A stretch of 64,000 bases of DNA from JASHVB01 sp035535035 (GTDB lineage: Bacteria > Pseudomonadota > Alphaproteobacteria > Acetobacterales > Acetobacteraceae): positions 1 to 64,000 of the forward strand of contig DATLQW010000188.1 of NCBI GenBank assembly GCA_035535035.1. The letters run 5' to 3'. Position numbers and translations under genes: made by a program. The notes beneath the pieces are model-generated. The model did not search any database. It worked only from the letters and a program-made list of their open reading frames with translations, and was not told the DNA's origin. Of this stretch, positions 35,324-43,058 are shown piece after piece (positions within the stretch are counted from its first letter, which is position 1; each line of letters begins with the position of its first letter).

Positions 35324-35515
35324 TGACGCCTCCCGTCAGGCCCGGCGGGCGGATAACGACGAGGTGGACCGCACACCCGGTGTTGACAACTGCCAACGAC
35401 AGTGAGGCAATACGGGGCGGCTGGTCAAGCAAAATTGATGCCGGGATCGTCAATCGCGGATTCCCGCAAGCGGCCGTGGCTTACCTACAACTGAGGCGTG
35501 TCACAGGAGCAATCC

Positions 35516-36295
35516 ATGCCACTTGAATCAATCGCCACCCGTGAGCTGGATGCGGCGGATGCGGCCTGGCAGGCGCGCGTCGATCTGGCGGCGGCGCATC
35601 GGCTGGCGGTGATGCACGGCCTGCACGAGGGCATTTTCAACCACCTCACGCTGCGCGTGCCCGGCCGATCCGATCGTTACTACCAGATACCGTTCGGCCT
35701 GCACTGGTCGGAAGTCACCGCGAGCTGCTTCATGGAAGTGGACTATGACGGGGTGCGCCGCGCCGGCGAGGGCGAGATCGAACAGTCATGCTACTGCATC
35801 CACGCGCCGCTGCATCGCGACCTGCCGCAGGCCGCGGCGGTGTTCCACACCCACATGCCGCACGCCAGCGCGCTGGCGCGCTTGGAGGATCCGCGCATCC
35901 TGCCGATCGGCCAGACCGAACTCGGCACGATGATGGAAGTGGCGTACGACGACGCCTATGCCGGCCCGGCGTTCGACCCGGCGGAAGGGGCGCGGCTGGC
36001 CTGCGTGACCGGCGACAAGACCGTGCTGATGATGGCCAATCATGGCGTCGCAACGCTCGGGCGCAGCGTGGCGGAGGCGTACGACCGGCTGTACTATCTC
36101 GAACGCACGGCGCAGGTGCAGCTCTACGCGATGTGGACCGGCCGGCAGTTGCGTTACCTGCCGCAGCCGGTGGTCGAGGCGACGCTGCGCGAATTCGCCA
36201 CGCCGCGCGACTATGGCGGCCGGCCGGCCTGCGAGTGGCATTTCGCGGCGCTGAAGCGGCTGCTGGACCGGCGGGAGCCCGACTACAAGGCGTGA
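35516..36295 (+). CDS. Class II aldolase/adducin-family protein
   Basis: 259-residue protein of the class II aldolase/adducin fold. The zinc-ligand motif HTHMPHASALA, VMHGLHEGIFNHLTLRVPG near the start and ANHGVATLGRSVAEAYDRLYYLE near the end are visible. Some members are L-fuculose-phosphate-like aldolases, others act on hydroxy acids; the substrate is unknown. ATG 35516 follows AGGAG by 6 nt, so it is preferred over the in-frame GTG at 35498. Confidence 0.86.
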   Translation: MPLESIATRELDAADAAWQARVDLAAAHRLAVMHGLHEGIFNHLTLRVPGRSDRYYQIPFGLHWSEVTASCFMEVDYDGVRRAGEGEIEQSCYCIHAPLHRDLPQAAAVFHTHMPHASALARLEDPRILPIGQTELGTMMEVAYDDAYAGPAFDPAEGARLACVTGDKTVLMMANHGVATLGRSVAEAYDRLYYLERTAQVQLYAMWTGRQLRYLPQPVVEATLREFATPRDYGGRPACEWHFAALKRLLDRREPDYKA

Positions 36296-36343
36296 GCGCG
36301 CCGTGTCCGGCAACGGATTCCGCGCGCCAGCCCGGCGCGCCGT

Positions 36344-36661
36344 TCAGCCCGTCGAGATCTGCCCGGACCCCGGATCCACCGCGATCGTGCGCCGGACGCC
36401 GTGCGGCGAGACGGCCGCGGCATGGACCATGCCGTTCCGCATCCGCAGGCGGCGTACGTCGTGGAAGCCGCGCGCGTAAAGGTCATTCAGTGCGCTGGTG
36501 TAAGTGTCACCGATCGACCTGGCGCGTTGTCGGGCGGCGTTGTTGTCTTGCCAGGCCGGGGCGCCGTTCACCGGCGGGTAACTCCGCGTCTGCGCCATGG
36601 CGGCACCGGCGAACAGCATGCCGGTGGCGACTATCGCGGTAGCGAGAACCTGTTTGATCAT
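36344..36661 (-). CDS. Small secreted protein of unknown function
   Basis: 105 residues from ATG 36661 with a clear signal peptide (KQVLATAIVATGMLFAGAAMAQ) and a mature domain of about 80 residues (SALNDLYARGFHDVRRLRMR, HGVRRTIAVDPGSGQI) that suggests a small PepSY-like or DUF beta-alpha fold. No cysteine after the signal, so it is not a lipoprotein. No relation to its neighbours is evident. Confidence 0.72.
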   Translation of the reverse strand: MIKQVLATAIVATGMLFAGAAMAQTRSYPPVNGAPAWQDNNAARQRARSIGDTYTSALNDLYARGFHDVRRLRMRNGMVHAAAVSPHGVRRTIAVDPGSGQISTG

Positions 36662-36921
36662 GGTCGATCTCCTGCGTACAACACGGATTGTCGCGGTGTG
36701 GCGCACGCCTGCGGGACTCTGTCTTCTCGGCTCGATCGGTGGCCCGCACGGCGGGCGTCACGGCACGTGAGTTGGTTGACGCCGCTTGCGATTCAAGCCG
36801 GCTGGCGAAGAGTCAATGTGACGGCAAGCTGCGCTGCAGGGGTCCGTCGATTGTCCGCTTCCGGGTTTGCCCGATCGGGGTGTTCGGAACCCGATAGAAC
36901 ATGGCTCGGTTGGCGTGTGTT

Positions 36922-38994
36922 TTATCCCGCCAGCAGCGTCCGCATCGCCACCGTCCGCTCGAACAGCCGCAGCAGCACGCGCACCGCGCGGCCCCGCTCG
37001 CTTTCCAATTTCGGATCGCGCGCCAGCAGCACCGCCGCGTCGCGGTCCGCCATGTGCAGCAGCCCCTCATGGTCCACCGGATCGGCCAGCCGAAACCCCG
37101 GAGCCCCGGCCTGCCGCGTGCCCAGCAAATCCCCCCCGCCCCGCAGCCGAAAATCCTCGTCGGCGATCAGGAACCCGTCCTCGGTATCGCGCAGCAGCGT
37201 CAGCCGGCGGCGCGCGGTCTCGTTCACCCAGTCCTCGTGCAGCAGCAGGCAGAAGCTCGCCTCCACGCCGCGGCCGACCCGGCCGCGCAACTGGTGCAAC
37301 TGCGCCAGGCCGAAGCGTTCCGCATGCTCGATCACCATCACGCTCGCCCGCGGCACATCGACGCCCACCTCCACCACGGTGGTCGCCACCAGCAGCCGCA
37401 CCCGGCCGGCGGCGAAATCCGCCAGCGCCGCCTCGCGCACCTCGGTCGTCTGCTGCCCGTGCGCCAGGCCGACGCGGTCGCCGAACCGCCCCGCCAGCGC
37501 GGCAAAACGTTCCTCGGCCGCCGCGATATCCAGCGTCTCGCTCTCCGCCACCAGCGGGCACACCCAATACACCTGCGCGCCCTCCTCCAGCTTGCGCGCG
37601 ATCGCCTCCAGCACGTCCGGCAGCGTCCCCAGCGAGTGCAGCGTCGTGCGAATCGGCAGCCGCCCGCTGGGTTTCTCGGTCAGGCGCGACACATCCATCT
37701 CGCCCCATTGCGTCAGCAGCAGCGTGCGCGGAATCGGCGTGGCGGTCATCACCAGCACGTCGGTTTGCTCTCCCTTCCCGCCGAGCAGCAGCCGCTGGTC
37801 CACGCCGAACCGGTGCTGCTCATCGATCACCGCCACCGCGAGGTCGCGATACGTCACCGCGTCCTGGAACAGCGCATGCGTGCCGACCACCATCTGGATC
37901 GAGCCATCCGCCACCCCGCGCAGCAGCTTTGTCCGGGCGCGCCCCTTCACCGCGCCGGTCAGCAAGGCGACGGGGACCGGGGTCAGGTGCGACAGGGTGC
38001 GGAGGTGCTGGCGCGCCAGCACCTCGGTCGGCGCCATCAGCGCCGCCTGCGCGCCGGCCTCCACCGCGCGCAGCATGGTGAGCAGCGCCACCAGCGTCTT
38101 GCCGGAGCCGACATCGCCCTGCAGCAGCCGCAGCATGCGCCGGGTGGCGCCCAGGTCGGCGTCGATCTCCGCCAGCGCCTTCACCTGCGAGCGCGTGGGG
38201 GCGAAGCCGAACCGCTCCAGCGCCTTGGCGCGCAGCGCGCCGTCGCCGTGCAGCGCGCGCCCGGGGCGGGCGCGCACCCGGCCGCGCACCACGCCCAGCG
38301 CCACCTGGCCGGCCAGCAATTCGTCGTAGGCGAGGCGCATGCGCAGGCGGTCGTCGGGCGGTTCGGCGGGGGCTTGCACGGCGCGCAGGGCGTCGGCGAA
38401 CGGGGGAAACTTCTCGCGGCGAAGCAGGGCGGCGTCGTGCCATTCGGGGAAGTCGGGCAGGCGCAGCAGGGCCTCGCGCATGGCGTTGGCCACCTGGCGT
38501 GGCCACAACCCGCCGGTCAGGCGCCACACCGGCTCGATTGCCGGCAGCCGGTCGGCCTGGGCGGCGGGCAGGACGTGGTCCGGATGCGGCATGGTGATGC
38601 GGCCGTTGAACGCTTCCAGCTTGCCGGAGACCAGCAGCCTGGCGCCCGGCGGCATCTGCTGTTCGCGATCGGCCGCCGCTTTTGGGGTGGCGGCGAAGAA
38701 CACCAGCTCGGCAACGCCGGTCGCGTCCTTCACCACGACGCGCCAGGGCTGGCGGGGAGCGGCCGGCGGCTCGTGCCGCACCACCTCGACGTCCAGGGTG
38801 GCCACGCCGCCTGGCTGGGCCTGGGCGATAGTGGGGCGGGGACGGCGGTCGATGTACGATTCGGGCAGGTGAAACAGCAGGTCGATCACCCGCTCGCCGC
38901 CGGCCGCCTTGGCGATCAGCGCGGCCACCGGCGGGACGATGCCCTTCAGCGACGTCAGCGGCGCGAAAAGCGGGGCGAGGGGCTCGTGTTGCAT
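36922..38994 (-). CDS. recG: ATP-dependent DNA helicase RecG
   Basis: 690-residue superfamily 2 helicase that remodels stalled forks and Holliday junctions. The N-terminal wedge (OB) domain spans about residues 40-220. The helicase core has Walker A GDVGSGKTLVAL, the box AVIDEQHRFGVDQR (DEQH), MTATPIPRTLLLTQWG and the C-terminal RIGR-like QLHQLRGRVGRG. Length and both ends are normal. It is monocistronic; the unassigned 38995-39440 gap lies upstream. Confidence 0.96.
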   Translation of the reverse strand: MQHEPLAPLFAPLTSLKGIVPPVAALIAKAAGGERVIDLLFHLPESYIDRRPRPTIAQAQPGGVATLDVEVVRHEPPAAPRQPWRVVVKDATGVAELVFFAATPKAAADREQQMPPGARLLVSGKLEAFNGRITMPHPDHVLPAAQADRLPAIEPVWRLTGGLWPRQVANAMREALLRLPDFPEWHDAALLRREKFPPFADALRAVQAPAEPPDDRLRMRLAYDELLAGQVALGVVRGRVRARPGRALHGDGALRAKALERFGFAPTRSQVKALAEIDADLGATRRMLRLLQGDVGSGKTLVALLTMLRAVEAGAQAALMAPTEVLARQHLRTLSHLTPVPVALLTGAVKGRARTKLLRGVADGSIQMVVGTHALFQDAVTYRDLAVAVIDEQHRFGVDQRLLLGGKGEQTDVLVMTATPIPRTLLLTQWGEMDVSRLTEKPSGRLPIRTTLHSLGTLPDVLEAIARKLEEGAQVYWVCPLVAESETLDIAAAEERFAALAGRFGDRVGLAHGQQTTEVREAALADFAAGRVRLLVATTVVEVGVDVPRASVMVIEHAERFGLAQLHQLRGRVGRGVEASFCLLLHEDWVNETARRRLTLLRDTEDGFLIADEDFRLRGGGDLLGTRQAGAPGFRLADPVDHEGLLHMADRDAAVLLARDPKLESERGRAVRVLLRLFERTVAMRTLLAG

Positions 38995-39440
38995 TGGCGC
39001 CGGGGTTGCGATGAGCCGCGTTGTCCTTCACCGGAACGGGGCGGGTCAAATCATCGACAGCCGTGCCGACCTCGACGGCGATGCGCTTCTGAGCCGCCAT
39101 CGACGAATCGTCGCTCCGAATCGCGCGGAACCGGAGCGCGTCCTGTCCGAATATCGCATCGCGTGGACAATGCTCCCGTCCGACGCGCCGATCGTCCAGA
39201 TTCTTGATCAGGAGCCTGGATGGCGGCCTTTGGTCAAAGCGGATGGCATTGCCATCCCGACGCGGGAGGATCAGCCGGCACGATGAAGCCCGCATCTCCG
39301 TCGAGATTCCCGATGTTTTTGCCAGCACGGTTCTCGTGCGGAATATTTCCGGATCGGCATCGCTGAAGCCGTCAACCGGACCGGATCGGCCGGGCCTGCG
39401 TGCCATCGGCCGTTGCGTTCATCGTTGGGCGTCGCCTGGA
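38995..39440. other. Intergenic region upstream of recG, no gene recognised
   Basis: About 446 nt between recG (minus) and the 3' end of the HAD gene (minus). Several short open frames exist in both directions but none shows a family motif. It may hold the recG promoter. Confidence 0.4.
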
Positions 39441-40163
39441 TCAGCCAGGCAGCCGCGCCCGATGCGCCTGCGCCATCTCGGCCAGGCTCGCGAACCGGAA
39501 ATCATACCGCACGCCAAGCGGCGGCGGCGCCGTGGCGCCCCAGCCCTGGGCATCCTGCCGGCGGTCGATCCAGGCCGACGCCAGCCCCGCCGCATTCGCC
39601 GGCGCGTGGTCATGGAACAGGCTCTGCGCGGTATGCAGGATGTCGCCTTGCGCCATGCCCATCGCCGCAAGCTGCTCGATCAGATACGTGAAGTTGCGCG
39701 GGCATGGCTTGTACGAGCCGATGTCCTGGGCGGTAAACACCGCATCGAACGTCACACCCAGCCGAGGCAGCGTCGCGGCGAAGCTGGCGCCATCGACGTT
39801 GGACAGGATCGCCAGCTTGCAGTGCCGCCGCAGGTATTGCAGCGCCGCAACGGTATCGCCGAACGCCGGCCAGTCGCCGACCGAGGCGCCGAACGCCCGG
39901 CTTTCCGCCGCCACCGGCGTGACGCCCCAGGCGCGCGCGAGTTGCGCGTGCACGTCGCAGAGCAGTTCGGAGTATATCATGGCTGGCGTGGCGGCCTGCT
40001 GGCGCGCTTCATGTTCGGCGAACGTCGCCAGCACCGCGTCGCGCGGCAAGGCCACGCCGGCCCGCGCCAGCAGCGGCTGCAAGGCGGCGTGCAGGCCACT
40101 CTCCCAGTCGATCAGCGTGCCGTAGCAATCGAAGGTCAGAACGCCGAAGTCGGTCAGTCGCAT
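39441..40163 (-). CDS. HAD-superfamily haloacid dehalogenase type II-like protein
   Basis: 240-residue HAD protein. Motif I is VLTFDCYGTLIDWE (nucleophile Asp), motif II is AILSNVDG and the Lys-containing motif is DIGSYKPCPRNF. The long helical cap with FAEHEAR and the HTAQSLFHDHAPA segment match the (S)-2-haloacid dehalogenase family. The true substrate may not be a haloacid. Start 40163 overlaps the end of otsB by 10 nt, so it is the last gene of the NDUFA12-mlaD operon. Confidence 0.84.
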   Translation of the reverse strand: MRLTDFGVLTFDCYGTLIDWESGLHAALQPLLARAGVALPRDAVLATFAEHEARQQAATPAMIYSELLCDVHAQLARAWGVTPVAAESRAFGASVGDWPAFGDTVAALQYLRRHCKLAILSNVDGASFAATLPRLGVTFDAVFTAQDIGSYKPCPRNFTYLIEQLAAMGMAQGDILHTAQSLFHDHAPANAAGLASAWIDRRQDAQGWGATAPPPLGVRYDFRFASLAEMAQAHRARLPG

Positions 40164-40918
40164 GAGAGGACGCCTCTCCCGTTGCACGGGCGAGGCGCAC
40201 GCCAGGCTCCCGCCGTCGCCGCGCCGTGCAGCCAGGCCCGCACCCCGGACGGCGTGCCGAACGCCGTATCCACCTGAAACCCCGCACCGCCCAGGGCGCG
40301 CGCGGCGTTTATGGCGTCCTCGTCGGTTACGTCGTCGCCGATGAACACGGGCTTGCGGCCGGCGAACGGCGCGCGCGCCATCAGGGCGTGCACCGCCTTG
40401 CCCTTGTCCGCGCCGCGCGGCCGCACCTCCCACAGCATGTGCGCCGGCAGCAATTCGAAGGCCGCGGAGCCGCGGAGCATGGCGGTCAGCGCGTCGCGCA
40501 ACGCCGGACCGGCATCGGGAGCGGCGCGGAAATGCAGTGCGAAGCCGCGCGCCTTGTGCTCCAGCAGCACGCCGGGATGCGACGCCGCCAGGCGTTCGGC
40601 AACCTGCCGCCACGCTGCCGGCGGGGCGGGCAGAGGCGGGCGGTGGAGCGCCTCGCCCGGAGCGTGGCGCATTGCTCCGCCATGCTCCCCGGCCACCGCG
40701 TAGGGCGCGTCGCCGAGCAGGGCATCGACGGTTTCCACCGGGCGGCCGGTGACGATCGCCAGGGCGCCGCCCAGCCGGTCGCGCAGCGCGCGCAGCGTGG
40801 CGGGCAGCCCGGGTGCCACCACAACCGCGTCGGGCCGCGGGGCGATGTCCAGCAGCGTGCCGTCCAGGTCCAGCAGCAGCGCGGCAATGGCGAACGGCGG
40901 CAGATGGTCGAGGCTCAT
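40154..40918 (-). CDS. otsB: Trehalose-6-phosphate phosphatase
   Basis: 254-residue HAD-type phosphatase that makes trehalose from trehalose-6-phosphate. Motif I LLLDLDGTLLDIAPRPD, IVTGRP, GEHGG, KARGFALHFR, LWEVRP and GDDVTDEDA are all in place. The partner synthase otsA is not in the window. ATG 40918 overlaps the DUF2155 stop (ATGA), so it is translationally coupled to the envelope genes upstream. Confidence 0.93.
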   Translation of the reverse strand: MSLDHLPPFAIAALLLDLDGTLLDIAPRPDAVVVAPGLPATLRALRDRLGGALAIVTGRPVETVDALLGDAPYAVAGEHGGAMRHAPGEALHRPPLPAPPAAWRQVAERLAASHPGVLLEHKARGFALHFRAAPDAGPALRDALTAMLRGSAAFELLPAHMLWEVRPRGADKGKAVHALMARAPFAGRKPVFIGDDVTDEDAINAARALGGAGFQVDTAFGTPSGVRAWLHGAATAGAWRAPRPCNGRGVLSCD

Positions 40919-41574
40919 GGCACGCACCCGGTCACCCGGACGTCGTAGAGCGGGTGCTCCAGCATGGACAGGGACGGGTCGGATCTCAGCATCCAGCCGC
41001 GAAAGCCGGGCTGGTCGGGATGGCTGTTGGTGATCGTCAGGAAGGCTGCCGCGTCCTGCGGCATGTCTGGCGGACGCACCACGCAGGCCCGCACCGCGAT
41101 GCTCAATGAGCCGTATGTCGCGGTCTGCCCGACCTTCACCGTCAGCGTCGTGGTTTGGGCGTTGATCTTGTCCAGCACCTGCAGCAACGCGCCGCCTCGC
41201 GGCAGCCAGGGATTGGGGGGTGGCGGCATCGGTTCCGGTGCCGCGGGCTGCTGGCCCTGCGCGGATGGCTGGCCGGGCGCCGGCGCGGCGACTGGAGGTT
41301 GCAGGCCGGCTGGCTGCTGAACCTGTGGCGGCTGTGGTTGTAGCGGTTGGCCCGGCGGCGGCTGGATCTGCGGTTGCTGAACCGGCGGTTGCTGGCCCTG
41401 TAGCGGTTGCACCGCCTGGGGCTGGCCGGGCGCCGGAGCGGCCGGCGGATACTGCACCGAAGGCGGTGGCAACGGCGTCGCGACGATCGGCGCCTGCTGC
41501 ATCTGCGCCCAAGCCGGCGGCGTCGCGAACAATGCCGCCACCGTCGCCAGGCCGAGCAGCGGAGCGCGCCTCAT
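40915..41574 (-). CDS. DUF2155 domain-containing periplasmic protein
   Basis: 219 residues: signal peptide (LLGLATVAALFATPPAWAQ), a long Pro/Gln-rich low-complexity segment (about residues 25-125), then the DUF2155 domain with LQVLDKINAQTTTLTVKVGQ, RACVVRPPDMPQDAAAFL and PGFRGWMLRSDPSLS. DUF2155 proteins are alphaproteobacterial, of unknown function, and typically lie beside NDUFA12 and mlaD-type genes as here. The ATG at 41574 overlaps the stop of the 72-residue gene. Confidence 0.92.
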   Translation of the reverse strand: MRRAPLLGLATVAALFATPPAWAQMQQAPIVATPLPPPSVQYPPAAPAPGQPQAVQPLQGQQPPVQQPQIQPPPGQPLQPQPPQVQQPAGLQPPVAAPAPGQPSAQGQQPAAPEPMPPPPNPWLPRGGALLQVLDKINAQTTTLTVKVGQTATYGSLSIAVRACVVRPPDMPQDAAAFLTITNSHPDQPGFRGWMLRSDPSLSMLEHPLYDVRVTGCVP

Positions 41575-41789
41575 CGTGCCCGCTTCGGCGACTCCAGCCC
41601 CTCCACCATCGCCGCCAAAATCTGCCGCATGGCCTCCGCATCGACGCCCATCAGCACGGCGTCCTCGAATGCGTCCTGCATAACCTGCGCAAGCTCCGTA
41701 TGGTTCTCCGCCAGCACGCGCATTTTTTCGCGGCAGCCGACGGCATTGCCGTCCAGCCCGGGCCATTGCGTGGGCGGCGGAGGGATCAC
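41571..41789 (-). CDS. Conserved-looking 72-residue protein between mlaD and DUF2155, unknown
   Basis: 72 residues with GTG at 41789. Both ends overlap neighbours by four bases (GTGA with mlaD, ATGA with DUF2155). That chain of coupled starts makes it very likely translated. The sequence is helical (MQDAFEDAVLMGVDAEAMRQ) with no membrane segment or cysteine cluster beyond one Cys. Function unknown. Confidence 0.7.
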   Translation of the reverse strand: MIPPPPTQWPGLDGNAVGCREKMRVLAENHTELAQVMQDAFEDAVLMGVDAEAMRQILAAMVEGLESPKRAR

Positions 41790-42352
41790 GGCGACTTGCC
41801 GCCCGCCTGGCCGCCGAGTGGCGGGAGCCCACCGCCGGCCTGGCCGCCGCCCGCCGTGCCGCTGTTCTCGCCGCCCTTGGCCTGGCCGCCCTTGCCGCCG
41901 GTCGCAAGGCTGCTCGCGCTGAAGATGAACTTGCCCAGGAGATCCTCGATGTTGATCGACCCCTGTGTAATGGAGACGGTCTGGCCAGGCTGCAACATCG
42001 CCTCATCGCCACCCGGCGACAATGCCAGGTACTTGCCGCCCAGCAGGCTTTCGCTGGTGACCACGGCGCCACTGTCCTTCGGCAGTTTCAGGTCGTCGCG
42101 CACGGTGAAGCCGACCACCGCCTGATAGGTCTTCGGATCGATCGTGGTGCTGTCCACGCTGCCGATCTTCACGCCGGCGACGCGCACGTCACTGCCGACC
42201 GACAGACCGTCGATGTGGTCGAATTGGGCGTAGAGCTGATAGCCTGCGGCCGTGTCGCGGCCGGAGTGGGCGATCGCGTAGGCGAGGAACCCGGCGGCGA
42301 CCAGCAACACGACGGCGCCGATCAACACCTCGGCGAAGTTGCGGCGGGGCAT
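41786..42352 (-). CDS. mlaD: MlaD-type phospholipid-trafficking MCE protein
   Basis: 188 residues with an N-terminal transmembrane helix (VLIGAVVLLVAAGFLAYAIA) and one MCE domain (about 35-135), including YQLYAQFDHIDGLSVGSDVR, VAGVKIGSV and LLGGKYLALSPGG. A Gly-rich C-terminal tail follows. MlaD hexamers sit in the periplasm on an MlaFEB ABC complex and keep outer-membrane lipid asymmetry; mlaE/mlaF are not adjacent here. It starts 12 nt after the NDUFA12 stop. Confidence 0.9.
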   Translation of the reverse strand: MPRRNFAEVLIGAVVLLVAAGFLAYAIAHSGRDTAAGYQLYAQFDHIDGLSVGSDVRVAGVKIGSVDSTTIDPKTYQAVVGFTVRDDLKLPKDSGAVVTSESLLGGKYLALSPGGDEAMLQPGQTVSITQGSINIEDLLGKFIFSASSLATGGKGGQAKGGENSGTAGGGQAGGGLPPLGGQAGGKSP

Positions 42353-42364
42353 GGAGCGTGACCC

Positions 42365-42721
42365 TTAGCTGCCGGGTGTCCAGGCTTCGTAGTCGCCGGT
42401 CGCCCGGGCGCGCTTGCCGCCCTCATAGTCGTGGCCCGGCGGGCGATAGGACAGCGCTGTCCCGGTTTCGTTCGGCAGATGCGGCTTCTGCCACGACAGG
42501 CGCGGACCCTCGGGCAATGGCGCATCGGTGGTGTAGTGCAGCCAGGAGTGCCACTCGGGCGGCACGTCGGAGGCTTCTGGCGGGCCCGCATAGGCCACCC
42601 AGCGCCGCGTGCGCCCGCTGCCTGCGCGGGGGCGGCGATCGGTGTAGTAGATGTTTCCCGCGGCGTCGGTGCCGACCTGACGTCCGTGGAGCTTGGTGAA
42701 CAGCCAGGTTCTGAGGTTCAT
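42365..42721 (-). CDS. NDUFA12-like complex I accessory protein
   Basis: 118 residues matching the NDUFA12 (B17.2) family: TWLFTKLHGRQVGTDAAGN, YYTDRRPR, RRWVAYAGPPEASDVPPEWH and WLHYTTDAPLPEG. Alphaproteobacterial homologues associate with NADH:quinone oxidoreductase. It heads the minus-strand operon to mlaD, orf72, DUF2155, otsB and HAD. The start at 42721 matches the family N-terminus. Confidence 0.94.
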   Translation of the reverse strand: MNLRTWLFTKLHGRQVGTDAAGNIYYTDRRPRAGSGRTRRWVAYAGPPEASDVPPEWHSWLHYTTDAPLPEGPRLSWQKPHLPNETGTALSYRPPGHDYEGGKRARATGDYEAWTPGS

Positions 42722-42961
42722 GATCGCGCCATATACGCATCCGCCGCGGTTTGGTCCACCGCGCACCCTGCCCGGACGCGCGGCAGGTCGCCCGCTGGCG
42801 TGCCACCGCGCCGGCGGCGGTTGTGACGCAGGCGCGGCCGGATTACCGGGGTTGCAAGGATTTCTCCGATGCGGTGGCACCGCAGGGACGGGCTGGGGAT
42901 GGCGGCAGGAGTTAGCCGGATCGGCCCAGGTGCTCCGGGGAGTGGGGACGGGTCCATCGAA

Positions 42962-43019
42962 CGATCCACAGAATGATCCACAGCATTTTGTGGTCCCGCG
43001 TCTCTTGTAACACAAAATG
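42962..43019 (+). promoter_or_regulatory. DnaA-box-like pair and inverted repeat upstream of the NrdJ-like gene
   Basis: CGATCCACA (42962-42970) and TGATCCACA (42974-42982) each differ from a DnaA box (TTATNCACA) by only a base or two. They are followed by CATTTTGTG (42984-42992) and its complement CACAAAATG (43011-43019), 18 nt apart. This AT-rich patch sits in the divergent promoter region of NDUFA12 and the NrdJ-like gene. No factor is assigned. Confidence 0.4.
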
Positions 43020-43058
43020 TCCGTTGCGAAGTCTCCGACTCGGTTGTAGCGTGTCGCT

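Noticed and set aside
38995..39440. Possible gene between recG and the HAD gene
   Set aside because: Frames exist in both directions but none has a recognisable motif or a convincing start.
42725..43058. Cobalamin riboswitch before the NrdJ-like gene
   Set aside because: The conserved B12-box-type sequence is not present; only the DnaA-like boxes and the inverted repeat are seen.
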